This document shows positions 53,397 through 63,962 of a DNA stretch of 64,000 nucleotides, one piece after another. The position numbers were made by a program, and so were the translations under genes. Source of the DNA: Paralithodes platypus (taxonomy: Eukaryota; Arthropoda; Malacostraca; Decapoda; Lithodidae). The notes under the pieces are model-generated. The model was given only the letters and a program-made list of their open reading frames with translations, ran no database searches and had not been told where the DNA came from. The DNA lies in contig CM064506.1 of the NCBI GenBank assembly GCA_032716605.1, forward strand, positions 20,961,440-21,025,439, given 5' to 3'. The stretch's first letter is position 1, and every line of letters starts with the position of its first letter.

Positions 53397-54581
53397 TTAT
53401 CAGTATAGGCAGCGTCCATATGGTGTCAAAGGTTGAACCCTTTAGCCACCTCGATTTTAAGACCTTTCGCCCCATTTCTTTGTCAATTATAAGACCTTTT
53501 ATGGCATTTAGGTGTCGAACTTTTCCTGGCGAGCGATAGCGAGCCTGCAGTTTAGGAGCCGAAATGTACGAACTAATATTGATTTTTTTGTTTTTTTTTA
53601 AATTAAAGTTGATGTAGGTCTAAGGACGAAACTAAATAAAAGTAAAAGAAAAAAAAATCTTCCATTAAGGGGAGGTTTTTAGTTTGCTCCCTAGACCTCC
53701 ATCAAGCTATTAAAAGAACCCACAAGACCCCCCTTCAAGATAAATGTGTACATTTTTCGGTAGAAAAATGTCCCGGCTGAAGGCCGTTTCTTCCTTAATA
53801 ACAGGCTCGCTATCGCTCGCCAGAAAATAATTGACATCTAAATGGCATGAAAGGTCTTAAAATTAACAGAAATGGGACGAAACATCTTAAAATTGCCAAA
53901 CTAATAGGGCATACATCTCAAAATGTCAAAACTAATGAGGCTAAACATGAGGGAGAAGGGAGTCCAGAACAGCCAATTTACGTGAGTGTTGCAGCCTATG
54001 ACCTTGCCATACCAGCATAGGCAGCATCCACGTGGTGCCAGAGGTGGAACTCCTTAGCCACCTCCCCGATCTGAAGACATTTCTCCCCATTTCTGTGTCA
54101 ATTTTAAGACCGTTTGTGCCAATTATGTGTCGATTTTTTTCCTGGCGAGCGATAGCGAGCCTGCAATTTAGGAGCCGAGCAATGTACGAATTTATCATGA
54201 TTTTTTTTTTCTTTTAAACTTGATGTACTGTACGTCTAAGGACGAAATTAAATAACAATCATATAAACAAAAAATCCAGTTACGGGGAGGTTTTTAGTTC
54301 TCTCAAGCTTACAAAAGTACCCACAAGATAAATGTGTACATTTTTCTGTAGAAAAATGTCCAGGTTGATTACCGGTTCTTCCTACATTACAGGCTCGCTA
54401 TCGCTCGCCAGCTAAATGGCACGAACATTCTTAAAATTGACAGAAATGTGACGAAAGATATTTAAATCGCCAAATTAATTGGGAAAACATCTCAAAATGT
54501 CAAAACTAATGAGGTTAAACATGAGGGAGAAGGGAGCCTGACAAAAAGTTAAAACCTCCCTTTACGTGAGTGTTGACTTAC
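53397..54581 (-). repeat. Tandem blocks: exon-edge copies plus family B elements
   Basis: Two decoy copies of the donor-side end of the next exon lie at 53,401-53,452 and 54,013-54,072. Each is followed by a family B element truncated at the same region (ATTTTAAGACCTTTCGCC; CATTTCTCCCCATTTCTGTG) and then by a second, inverted B element starting TTAAGGGGAGGTTTTTAG (53,665) or GGGGAGGTTTTTAGTTCTC (54,285). The two 500-600-bp blocks are homologous, so exon edge plus transposons were duplicated together. Donor status: the first decoy has lost GT (ATAAGT) and the second keeps GT in altered context. Confidence 0.8.
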
Positions 54582-54693
54582 CAGCATAGGCAGCATCCAC
54601 GTGGTGCCAGAGGTTGAACTCCTTAGCCACCTCACCGATCTCCCGAATATTGTCGAAGGAACAGGCGGGAGTGGCTCCGACTGTGCCCACCAC
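54582..54693 (-). CDS. Tdc-like: Tyrosine decarboxylase-like exon (first one seen)
   Basis: Acceptor ATTCTTCCAG| and donor TGCTG|GTAAGT. It encodes VVGTVGATPACSFDNIREIG, then EVAKEFNLWHHVDAAYAG. The H-V-D-A-A-Y-A-G motif carries the Asp that pairs with the PLP pyridine nitrogen. V-G-T-x-G-x-T..C-(S/A)-FDN(I/L) is a family signature. The preceding residues of the enzyme (about 230-250 N-terminal amino acids) are not found in the window, so the gene is partial here. Confidence 0.95.
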
Positions 54694-54817
54694 CTGGAAG
54701 AATGGTTAGCGTTTAATATCAGGTCTAGCGAGGCCGGTCCTTAGTGATCTTGGCCCCATTCATTGTTCTTTCCTCTCATTAAAACATTACGCTTTCCATA
54801 ATGCAGTTGGGTCTGAG
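54694..54817. other. Decarboxylase intron, 5' side
   Basis: Short spacer without recognised elements. Confidence 0.4.
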
Positions 54818-55029
54818 TTAACCCCTTCTATACCGGCGACGTATTTTTTATTTGATTTCAGCTACATTTAGACAATTGTATTCAGCTTTGGAAGTGCGTC
54901 TACCAATTAAGTGTCTAAAAACTATCTAAATTATTCCTTCTAGCTACCACATATCCTTCCTAAGCTTCAACAAATGGTCTAAATATAGCTGACAAAAAAA
55001 AAATACGTAGCCGGTATGGAAGGGGTTAA
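54818..55029. mobile_element. Family A palindromic TTAA MITE
   Basis: TTAACCCCTTCTATACCGG and CCGGTATGGAAGGGGTTAA at the ends; mirrored TTTGGAAGTGCGTCTACC and ATATCCTTCCTAAGCTTC inside. Confidence 0.85.
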
Positions 55030-55091
55030 TGATTAGATTGATATCCAGAATTCGAAAATGGATATTAATCGTGATCGTGTGCTCAACCTTT

Positions 55092-55235
55092 AACTGTGTT
55101 GGTGGTGTAATGGCTTAGGTGCTTATGTTCTGGGTGTGGTGTCCCTAGTTCGAATCCCGGGAGGATCATATGCTTTCATTAATATATTCAAGTACATTGG
55201 GGTTTGTAATGAAGGGTTTATGTTGAGAACGGGAA
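55092..55235 (+). mobile_element. tRNA-derived SINE
   Basis: TGGTGTAATGGCTTAGGTG, CTAGTTCGAATCCCGGGAGG and CTTTCATTAATATATTCAAG; nearly the same as 51,905-52,040. Confidence 0.7.
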
Positions 55236-55299
55236 TAATGGGTATCTTTAAGTATCAGTTATTATCCAGTAACATTCTTACAATCAAGTTATAATAAAA

Positions 55300-55525
55300 C
55301 AGTGTGATGCTGTTAGTATTGTTATTAGTATGTCCCGGCCATTGGTAAGGACATTATCCTACCAAAAGTGTGATGCTGTTAGTATTGTTATTAGTATGTC
55401 CCGGCCATTGGTAAGGACATTTTCCTACCAAAAGTGTGATGCTGTTAGTATTGTTATTAGTATGTCCCGGCCATTGGTAAGGACATTTTCCTACCAAAAG
55501 AATGTACACATTTATCTCGAAGGGA
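55300..55525. repeat. 66-bp tandem repeat (three copies) inside a family B core
   Basis: The unit contains TAGTATGTCCCGGCCATTGG and TAAGGACATTTTCCTACCAA plus AAGTGTGATGCTGTTAG. The last unit runs into AGAATGTACACATTTATCTC, the standard family B sequence after its hairpin, so the array is an amplified B interior. The 22-residue ORF repeat is an artefact. Confidence 0.8.
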
Positions 55526-55554
55526 AGTGTCTCCAGGGATTTGTTTTAAAGAGT

Positions 55555-55672
<118 letters not shown>

Positions 55673-55807
55673 TTATCCATTACATTTTGCAAAATCGTCT
55701 AATGGTAACCAGAATATAGACCTACAAATCTGGCAACAGGCTCAAAAATCAATGGGGCTGAAGCGGGGGTGGGTGTTTCTCTGTGACCTACTAACTTAGA
55801 GGGGGGG

Positions 55808-55894
<87 letters not shown>

Positions 55895-56139
55895 TTACAT
55901 ATATACACTAGGATTTGCATAGCCAGTAGATTCAATTGTTGGACATGATAAAGTTAGACAATGTTATTCCACATGGCGTGTATTGCACCCGGTTGTACGC
56001 TAGTCTAACTTCTCAAACTAGCGGCGCTTTGGTTATCGGCCAGTATAGCTTGGTGCAGTTTGGCTTCCCTATTATCCTACATTCACCGTCTTGTCATCTC
56101 AGACGTCACACAGTGTTATGATTTTTTTTTTTTTTTTTT
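55673..56139. repeat. (GA)n microsatellite and unclassified spacer
   Basis: (GA)n of about 40 units lies at 55,809-55,889. Between 55,930 and 56,117 there is unique-looking sequence with a short ORF but no splice-consistent exon of the decarboxylase. A T run lies at 56,122-56,142. Confidence 0.6.
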
Positions 56140-56400
56140 TTTTGTAAACTTGATGGAGGTCTGGGGAAGAAAGTAAAATATATATAACTAGGTATATAAT
56201 ATAAATCGGAACAAATAAGGCAATGGGCCTCTTCGCCCCTTAACGAATCTAAAGAACCACTAGACAAAGCCTACATAAAATACGGGTACATAATCAAACA
56301 ACAATTCAACTAAACAACCTCCCCTTCAGCGTACTACAGAAGGCACTAACACAGATGTAATACACCATCAAATAAACAAACAAACTTCTCCCCTTAACGA
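56140..56400. mobile_element. Family B tail fragments before the gap
   Basis: AACTTGATGGAGGTCTGGGG, then three separate CCCCTTAACGA / CTCCCCTTCAGCG-type ends (56,233, 56,322 and 56,390), suggesting repeated B right ends running into the gap. Confidence 0.5.
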
Positions 56401-56500
56401 NNNNNNNNNNNNNNNNNNNNNNNNNNNNNNNNNNNNNNNNNNNNNNNNNNNNNNNNNNNNNNNNNNNNNNNNNNNNNNNNNNNNNNNNNNNNNNNNNNNN
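56401..56500. other. Assembly gap (100 N)
   Basis: Run of N of conventional length; true size unknown. It sits in TTAA-element sequence, and the right half of a family A copy follows immediately. Confidence 0.99.
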
Positions 56501-56590
56501 TAGACGTTCTTCCTAAGCTGAATGAAAATCTAATAATAATGGCCAGACTATAATGAAAAGGACGGCACCGGTACAGAAGGGGTGAAAGGT
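56501..56590. mobile_element. Right half of a family A MITE
   Basis: ACGTTCTTCCTAAGCTGAAT to CGGTACAGAAGGGGTGAA; the left half is lost in the gap. Confidence 0.7.
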
Positions 56591-56671
56591 TGGGGGGGGG
56601 GGGGTTGCGATTTCTGACCTACCCACTATGGACGGGGTATAGGCAGCCAAAGGTCCCCCCCGCCTGTTTTC

Positions 56672-58646
56672 TTAACCCGTTGAGAACCAGGGACGTCCTT
56701 TTTATTCTATTTTGGCAACTATTTGACGATTATATTCAGCTTGGGAAGGACCTCTAGCAACAATAAGGACCTCTAGCAACAATAAGGACCTCTAGCAACA
56801 ATATAAGGCGTCAGTATATTGTATATCAACCAACCCTTTTAACTACCGATTATATTCAGCTTGGGAAGGACCTCTAGCAACAATAAGGACCTCTAGCAAC
56901 AATATAAGGCGTCAGTATATTGTATATCAACCAACCCTTTTAACTACCGATTATATTCAGCTTGGGAAGGACCTCTAGCAACAATAAGGACCTCTAGCAA
57001 CAATATAAGGCGTCAGTATATTGTATATCAACCAACCCTTTTAACTACCGATTATATTCAGCTTGGGAAGGACCTCTAGCAACAATAAGGACCTCTAGCA
57101 ACAATATAAGGCGTCAGTATAGTGTATATCAACCAACCCTTTTAACTACCGATTATATTCAGCTTGGGAAGGACCTCTAGCAACAATAAGGACCTCTAGC
57201 AACAATAAGGACCTCTAGCAACAATATATGGCGTCAGTATTGTATATCAACCAACCCTTTTAACTACCGATTATATTCAGCTTGGGAAGGACCTCTAGCA
57301 ACAATAAGGACCTCTAGCAACAATATAAGGCGTCAGTATATTGTATATCAACCAACCCTTTTAACTACCGATTATATTCAGCTTGGGAAGGACCTCTAGC
57401 AACAATAAGGACCTCTAGCAACAATATAAGGCGTCAGTATATTGTATATCAACCAACCCTTTTAACTACCGATTATATTCAGCTTGGGAAGGACCTCTAG
57501 CAACAATAAGGACCTCTAGCAACAATAAGGACCTCTAGCAACAATATAAGGCGTCAGTATATTGTATATCAACCAACCCTTTTAACTACCGATTATATTC
57601 AGCTTGGGAAGGACCTCTAGCAACAATATAAGGCGTCAGTATATTGTATATCAACCAACCCTTTTAACTACCGATTATATTCAGCTTGGGAAGGACCTCT
57701 AGCAACAATATAAGGCGTCAGTATATTGTATATCAAACCAACCCTTTTAACTACCGATTATATTCAGCTTGGGAAGGACCTCTAGCAACAATATAAGGCG
57801 TCAGTATATTGTATATCAACCAACCCTTTTAACTACCGATTATATTCAGCTTGGGAAGGACCTCTAGCAACAATATAAGGCGTCAGTATATTGTATATCA
57901 ACCAACCCTTTTAACTACCGATTATATTCAGCTTGGGAAGGACCTCTAGCAACAATATAAGGCGTCAGTATATTGTATATCAACCAACCCTTTTAACTAC
58001 CGATTATATTCAGCTTGGAAGGACCTCTAGCAACAATAAGGACCTCTAGCAACAATATAAGGCGTCAGTATATTGTATATCAACCAACCCTTTTAACTAC
58101 CGATTATATTCAGCTTGGGAAGGACCTCTAGCAACAATATAAGGCGTCAGTATATTGTATATCAACCAACCCTTTTAACTACCGATTATATTCAGCTTGG
58201 GAAGGACCTCTAGCAACAATAAGGACCTCTAGCAACAATATAAGGCGTCAGTATATTGTATATCAACCAACCCTTTTAACTACCGATTATATTCAGCTTG
58301 GGAAGGACCTCTAGCAACAATATATGGCGTCAGTATATTGTATATCAACCAACCCTTTTAACTACCGATTATATTCAGCTTGGGAAGGACCTCTAGCAAC
58401 AATAAGGACCTCTAGCAACAATAAGGACCTCTAGCAACAATATATGGCGTCAGTATATTGTATATCAACCAACCCTTTTAACTACCGATTATATTCAGCT
58501 TGGGAAGGACCTCTAGCAACAATAAGGCTTCAATATATTTCAACCAACCCTTTTAACTGCCACAAATCCTTCCTAAGCTGCACAATATCGTCAAAATATA
58601 GCTAGAATAAAACCATAGTACAAGTCGATGGTACTCAAAGGGTTAA
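56672..58646. mobile_element. Family A MITE expanded nine-fold by an internal array
   Basis: True MITE ends are TTAACCCGTTGAGAACCAG (56,672) and GGTACTCAAAGGGTTAA (ending 58,646). A normal copy is about 215 bp; this one is 1,975 bp. Inside, a roughly 82-122-bp unit (CGATTATATTCAGCTTGGGA, GGCGTCAGTATATTGTATAT, CAACCAACCCTTTTAACTAC) is repeated about 19 times. Within units, the 20-mer AAGGACCTCTAGCAACAATA is itself present one, two or three times, giving a two-level array. Confidence 0.95.
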
Positions 58647-59006
58647 GGGGAGACTGGCCGTTTGTTTGGTCTATTAATTCATTTATTCATATATATATTT
58701 TAGTTTCCTCCCTAGACCTCCATCAAGCTTAGAATAACCTCCCCTAGAACTCCCTTCAAGATAAATTTGTACATTTTTCGGTAGCAAAATCTCCCGGCCC
58801 AAGGCCGCTTCCTCTTAAAATTGCAGGCTCGCTATCGCTCGACAGGAAATAATCGACACCTAAATGGCACAAAAGGTCTTAAAATTGACAACGAAATGGT
58901 GCGAAAGGTGTTAAAATCGCCAAACTAATGGTCTTATAATCTCAAAACTAGTGGGGCTAAACATTAGGGAGAAGGGGGTCCAGAAAAACGGTCTTCCTCC
59001 CCTTAA
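58643..59006 (-). mobile_element. Family B element sharing its TTAA with the expanded A copy
   Basis: TTAAGGGGAGACTGGCCG at the left (shared TTAA) and CGGTCTTCCTCCCCTTAA at the right; reverse-oriented CTCGCTATCGCTCGACAGGA core and CATTTTTCGGTAGCAAAATC hairpin. Confidence 0.85.
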
Positions 59007-59086
59007 CGATAACCCGACTGTCACCCATTTTACACATTTTGTTGTTGTTGTTCTGGTCGGACGTAGCTGGTTGGCGGTGGCTGCAT

Positions 59087-59453
59087 TTAAGGGCAGACGG
59101 TCGTTTTTCTGGCCCCCTTTCTCCCTCGTGTTTAGTCCCATTAGTTTGGAGATTTTTAGACGTTTGGCCCTTTTGTTTGGAGACTTTTAAGACCTTTCGT
59201 CCCATTTCGCTATACATTTTAAGACTTATATCGTGCCATTTAGGTGTCGATTTTTTCCTGGCGAGCGATAGCGAGCCTGTAATTGTAAGAGGCCGGGGCA
59301 TTTTTCTATCGAAAAATGTACAAATTTATCTTGAGAGGGGGTCTAGGGGATGTTTTTCTATAGTTTGAGAGAAGTCTAGCGAGGAAACTAAGAATTAATG
59401 AATGAATGAATGAATGAATGTATAGGCCAAACAAGCAGTCAGTGTCCCCTTAG
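59087..59453 (+). mobile_element. Family B element
   Basis: TTAAGGGCAGACGGTCG at the left, GTCAGTGTCCCCTTAG at the right; intact core GGCGAGCGATAGCGAGCCTG and GAATGAATG microsatellite in the tail. Confidence 0.85.
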
Positions 59454-59499
59454 CCGGCTTGACGTATACTGTATACAGTATATGTCGTTGGTAGACTGG

Positions 59500-59750
59500 G
59501 TTTTGGGGAGATTTTCACTTAAAATTATTTGTTAACGCCCTTCTCCCTCCCATTTGCCCCGTTAGTGTAGCGATTATAAGAAATTTTGCCGAATTTCTTT
59601 CACTTTTAAGACCTTTCGTGCCATTTAGGTGTCGATTTTTTTTCCTGGCGAGCGATAGCGAGGCTGTAATTTAGGAGGAATCGGCCTTTGGCCGGAACAT
59701 TTTGCTACCAAAAAATGTAAAAAAATATTATCGAAGGGCCTTCGGCCTTT
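59500..59750 (+). mobile_element. Family B element, right end replaced
   Basis: CCCTTCTCCCTCCCATTTGC, GGCGAGCGATAGCGAGGCTG and AAAATGTAAAAAAATATT; breaks into the ATCT microsatellite. Confidence 0.7.
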
Positions 59751-59774
59751 ATTTACTATCTATATTTACTACTT

Positions 59775-59900
<126 letters not shown>

Positions 59901-60016
59901 ATACTCAGGCCCAATCCCAACTTTTCCTCTTTTGTTTTACCATCCAGCGGTAATACAGGGCAGTGAAGGCAATTGGAGCAGGTGGTTGGTTGGACCGGAA
60001 TTGGACACTGTTTATG

Positions 60017-60352
60017 AGTTAAGGGGGTAGTACTCGCTTTTTGTGGACCCCTTTCTCCCTCATGTTCAGCATATTAGTTTTGAGGTTTTAAGACGTTCGT
60101 TCCGTTACTTTGGCGATTTTGAGACCTTTCGCCTCATTTTTGTGTCAATTTTAAAACCTTTCGTACCCTTTAGGTGTCGATTTTTCCTGGCGATCGATAG
60201 CGAGCCTCTAATTTTAGGAGGAACCGGCCTTTGGCCGGGTCATTTTTCTTACGAAAAATGTACACATTTATCTTGAAAGGGGGTCTACGGGGTGATGTTC
60301 TAAGCTTGATGGAGGCCTAGCGAGGAAACTAAAAAATAAATACATAAATGTT
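60017..60352 (+). mobile_element. Family B element inserted in another repeat
   Basis: TTAAGGGGGTAGTACTCGCT left end, core GGCGATCGATAGCGAGCCTC, CCGGCCTTTGGCCGGGTCAT hairpin. Upstream GGCAGTGAAGGCAATTGGAG resembles GGCAGTGAAAGCAGTTTGGT at 60,468, so the B element split a copy of the foldback at 60,470-60,755. Confidence 0.7.
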
Positions 60353-60409
60353 TGTAACTCTGCATGATCATGGTGTAGTGGAAAGGTCAAGTAGGTTTCA
60401 ATATGTCCA

Positions 60410-60760
60410 AAGGCAGACCGGCTTTACCATGAGATATGCACATTAGTATATGCCTTGGTCAATACAGGGCAGTGAAAGCAGTTTGGTTAGCTGGATGTAC
60501 CGGAATTGATCACTTGCGAGTTTCAGGCTATAAGGAAGTTGGAGCCGTGAACATCGATATTAAACAGAAATGCAAGAATAATGTACGTTTCTGATGGATA
60601 ACTGGTATGTTGAATTGGGTTTTATGTATTTATATATGTACCGGTACTGCAACCGTAGTTTAGCTGGTAATTCTGCTAACTACCAACGTCTACGGCTCCA
60701 ACTTCCTTATAGAACGCAAGTTGCAAGTGGTCAATTGTGTACTTGTTATGAGTTACGGCA
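60410..60760. mobile_element. Foldback element
   Basis: ATAAGGAAGTTGGAGCCGTG at 60,531 pairs with inverted CTACGGCTCCAACTTCCTTAT at about 60,690, and TTGATCACTTGC with GCAAGTGGTCAA. Non-coding. Confidence 0.6.
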
Positions 60761-60783
60761 AGTGGTTGACATGTTTGTGTTAT

Positions 60784-60860
60784 ATGTCGGTTTAAGGGGA
60801 CAGTGGATATGTCGGTTTAAGGGGACAGTGGATATGTCGGTTTAAGGGGACAGTGGATAT
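60784..60860. repeat. 25-bp repeat, three copies
   Basis: GTCGGTTTAAGGGGACAGTG plus GATAT, tandem. The TTTAAGGGGACA part resembles a family B terminus. Confidence 0.85.
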
Positions 60861-61085
60861 TGTTAGGGGGCTTTATTGATATATTCATTTATTGTTAGGG
60901 GGCTTTATTGATATATTCATTTATTGTTAGGGGGCTTTATTGATATATTCATTTATTGTTAGGGGGCTTTATTGATATATTCATTTATTGTTAGGGGGCT
61001 TTATTGATATATTCATTTATTGTTAGGGGGCTTTATTGATATATTCATTTATTGTTAGGGGGCTTTATTGATATATTCATTTATT
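60857..61085. repeat. 32-bp array, seven copies, from a B terminus
   Basis: The unit is GTTAGGGGGCTTTATTGATA plus TATTCATTTATT. The last copy runs directly into TTTATTTTCCTCGCTAGACC, the start of an inverted family B element, so the array amplifies its terminus and subterminal AT tract. Confidence 0.9.
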
Positions 61086-61428
61086 TGTTTATTTTCCTCG
61101 CTAGACCTTCATCAAACTTAAAAAATCACTCCCTAAACCCCCCTTCAAGATTCATTTGTACATTTTTCCATAGAAAAATGTGCCGGCCAAAGGCCGATTT
61201 CTCTTAAAATTACAGGCTCGCTATCGCTCGCCAGGAAAAGATCGACACCTAAATGGCACAAAACGTCTTTATATATATATATATATAATATATAGAAATG
61301 GGATGAAAGCTTTTAAAATCGACAAACTAATCGGGCAACGTCTTATGATATGAAAGTGATGGGGCTAAACATGAAAGAGAAGGGGAGGGGGGGGGGGGGG
61401 GGCAGAAAAACAACCCATCTCCCGTTAA
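61083..61428 (-). mobile_element. Family B element, reverse orientation
   Basis: Contains TTTTTCCATAGAAAAATGTG, GGCTCGCTATCGCTCGCCAG and a TA insertion (61,271-61,296). It ends CCATCTCCCGTTAA, sharing TTAA 61,425-61,428 with the next family A copy. Confidence 0.8.
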
Positions 61429-61636
61429 CCCTTTCAGTATCTGCGTCGTCTTAATTTTGTTTTTATATAATTTCAGCTGTATTTAGACGATTCTATGAAG
61501 CTTAGGAAGTATGTCTGGATTAATTATGATAGTCTGTAGTCTTTTAATAGGTAGACGTCCTTCCTAACCTGAACAAGATCCTCTAATAGTTGCCAGAATA
61601 TAATGAAAGGGATGTCACCGGTACTGAAGGGGTTAA
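61425..61636. mobile_element. Family A MITE, first of an abutting pair
   Basis: TTAACCCTTTCAGTATCTG to CCGGTACTGAAGGGGTTAA; both TTAAs are shared, with a B element on the left and an A element on the right. Confidence 0.85.
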
Positions 61637-61847
61637 CCCCTTCTGCACCGACGACGTCTTGTTGTATCTATGACGGCTGCAATTAGACGATTTTATGAAG
61701 CTTAGGAAGGGTCTGTGGTAGTTAAAAGGGTTGGTTGGGATAATCGAAGCCTTATCATTGCTAAAGATACTTCCTGAACTGAATACAATCGATCAATAGT
61801 AGCCAAAATAAAAATCTAAATTATGTAGACGGTACTGAAAGGGTTGA
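61633..61847. mobile_element. Family A MITE, second of an abutting pair
   Basis: TTAACCCCTTCTGCACCGA to CGGTACTGAAAGGGTTGA (right TTAA mutated to TTGA). Confidence 0.85.
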
Positions 61848-61854
61848 GCAATGC

Positions 61855-62683
61855 ATTAGTTGAGGGGAGATGGGCCGTTATTCTGGCCCCCCTTCTTCCT
61901 CATGTTTAGCCCCATTAGTTGAGGGGAGATGGGCCGTTATTCTGGACCCCCTTCTTCCTCATGTTTAGCCCCATTAGTTGAGGGGAGATGGGCCGTTATT
62001 CTGGCCCCCCTTCTTCCTCATGTTTAGCCCCATTAGTTGAGGGGAGATGGGCCGTTATTCTGGACCCCCTTCTTCCTCATGTTTAGCCCCATTAGTTGAG
62101 GGGAGATGGGCCGTTATTCTGGACCCCCTTCTTCCTCATGTTTAGCCCCATTAGTTGAGGGGAGATGGGCCGTTATTCTGGACCCCCTTCTTCCTCATGT
62201 TTAGCCCCATTAGTTGAGGGGAGATGGGCCGTTATTCTGGACCCCCTTCTTCCTCATGTTTAGCCCCATTAGTTGAGGGGAGATGGCCGTTATTCTGGAC
62301 CCCCTTCTTCCTCATGTTTAGCCCCATTAGTTGAGGGGAGATGGGCCGTTATTCTGGACCCCCTTCTTCCTCATGTTTAGCCCCATTAGTTGAGGGGAGA
62401 TGGGCCGTTATTCTGGACCCCCTTCTTCCTCATGTTTAGCCCCATTAGTTGAGGGGAGATGGGCCGTTATTCTGGACCCCCTTCTTCCTCATGTTTAGCC
62501 CCATTAGTTGAGGGGAGATGGCCGTTATTCTGGACCCCCTTCTTCCTCATGTTTAGCCCCATTAGTTGAGGGGAGATGGGCCGTTATTCTGGACCCCCTT
62601 CTTCCTCATGTTTAGCCCCATTAGTTGAGGGGAGATGGGCCGTTATTCTGGACCCCCTTCTTCCTCATGTTTAGTCCCATTAG
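61855..62683. repeat. 59-bp array, 14 copies, of a family B left terminus
   Basis: The unit is TTGAGGGGAGATGGGCCGTT plus ATTCTGGACCCCCTTCTTCC plus TCATGTTTAGCCCCATTAG. This is exactly the first 59 bp of a family B element with TTAA changed to TTGA. Copies are nearly identical (GGCCCCCC variants in units 1 and 3, a one-base deletion in two units). Confidence 0.95.
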
Positions 62684-63002
62684 TTTTCAGATTTGATGAC
62701 GTTCGGCCCATTAGTTTGGCGATTTTATAAACCTTTCTTCCCATTTCTTTGTCAATATTAAGACTTTTTATGTCATTTAGGTGTCGATATTTTCCTGGCG
62801 AGCGATAGCGAGCCTGTAATTTAGGAGGAAGCGGCCTTCGGATGCGACATTTTTCTATTGAAAAATGTACAAATTTATCTTGAAGGAGGGTCTTGGGAAG
62901 GTGTATTTTCATCTTGATGGAGGTCTAAGGAAGAAACTAAAACAAAACAAAAATATATATATATCTATCTATTTGCTCAGGACCATTCCCCATTTTTTTT
63001 TT

Positions 63003-63033
<31 letters not shown>

Positions 63034-63082
63034 TTTTTTTTTTTAAATGAGGATATGAATACGCCCATATCCCCCCTTAAGT
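62660..63082 (+). mobile_element. Family B element body following the 59-bp array
   Basis: It continues from the last unit through GTTTTCAGATTTGATGACGT, GGCGAGCGATAGCGAGCCTG and TTTCTATTGAAAAATGTAC to ATACGCCCATATCCCCCCTTAA-type right end (TTAA 63,077-63,080), with (TTTA)n at about 63,000-63,045. Confidence 0.8.
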
Positions 63083-63099
63083 CTACCGGTATGGGTTAT

Positions 63100-63305
63100 G
63101 CTATTAGAGTTCCGGAAAATGTGAACCCTAACCTTTGTAACTCAATAAGGGCAAGAGCAAATGGGCTGTAAGTTTCCATACCTATTCCTCGTCTGATCCT
63201 TCCCTAATGGTAGAAATAATTAGCCCAGTTACTTTAGTCGTTTGTGAGTTAAATTAATGTGTTGAAGAGTTTTGGTCTACTTATTTGGAACAGGGTGTAG
63301 TACAG
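63100..63305. mobile_element. Family G repeat copy
   Basis: GTGAACCCTAACCTTTGTAA, CCATACCTATTCCTCGTCTG and GAGTTTTGGTCTACTTATT; parallel to 33,601-33,792. Confidence 0.6.
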
Positions 63306-63373
63306 ATTACTACACTGTACAGTAATTTGGAGTTACATTCACCAACTCCAAAAGAGGTTTGTTGCTAAAAGTA

Positions 63374-63495
<122 letters not shown>

Positions 63496-63830
63496 TATAC
63501 AATTATACATACAGTATATATATCGTATGATTTTAATTTAATTTTAATTTTTATTTGTTTTATTTTTAATGCCACAACCCTGGAGCTGTAGTCTTTGCAG
63601 CATAACCTCTTTATATGACTTGCGATGTCCAGAGATTATCAAATGCTGCTATAATGCGAGATCTGTGAATTATATCGATATTCTGGAGACTTGAGCCATT
63701 CTCGAGCGATATTTAACAGATTGTGGCATTAGTCTAGCAATCTTTGGCATCTTTGGTTTACTATCTAGCGGTCTTGATTTGCTGCAATTTCACTCCGCGC
63801 TAGATGGCAACAAGTTTTTTTTAGCCTCTT
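63496..63830. mobile_element. Spacer with a family I copy (63,640-63,815)
   Basis: GATTGTGGCATTAGTCTAGC and TATCTAGCGGTCTTGATTTG are shared with the copy inside the BEL/Pao remnant; GCGCTAGATGGCAACA forms its end. Confidence 0.55.
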
Positions 63831-63859
63831 ATCGTGTTGCCTGTGTGTATGACTGGTTC

Positions 63860-63928
63860 CAATCTCTCTCTCTCTATCTCTCACTCACTCACTCACTCTC
63901 TCTATCTCTCTTTCATTCACTCACTCAC

Positions 63929-63962
<34 letters not shown>

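Noticed and set aside
55936..56121. Short plus-strand ORF next to the gap, considered as an upstream decarboxylase exon
   Set aside because: It is on the wrong strand, has no family motif, and no matching exon was found on the minus strand.
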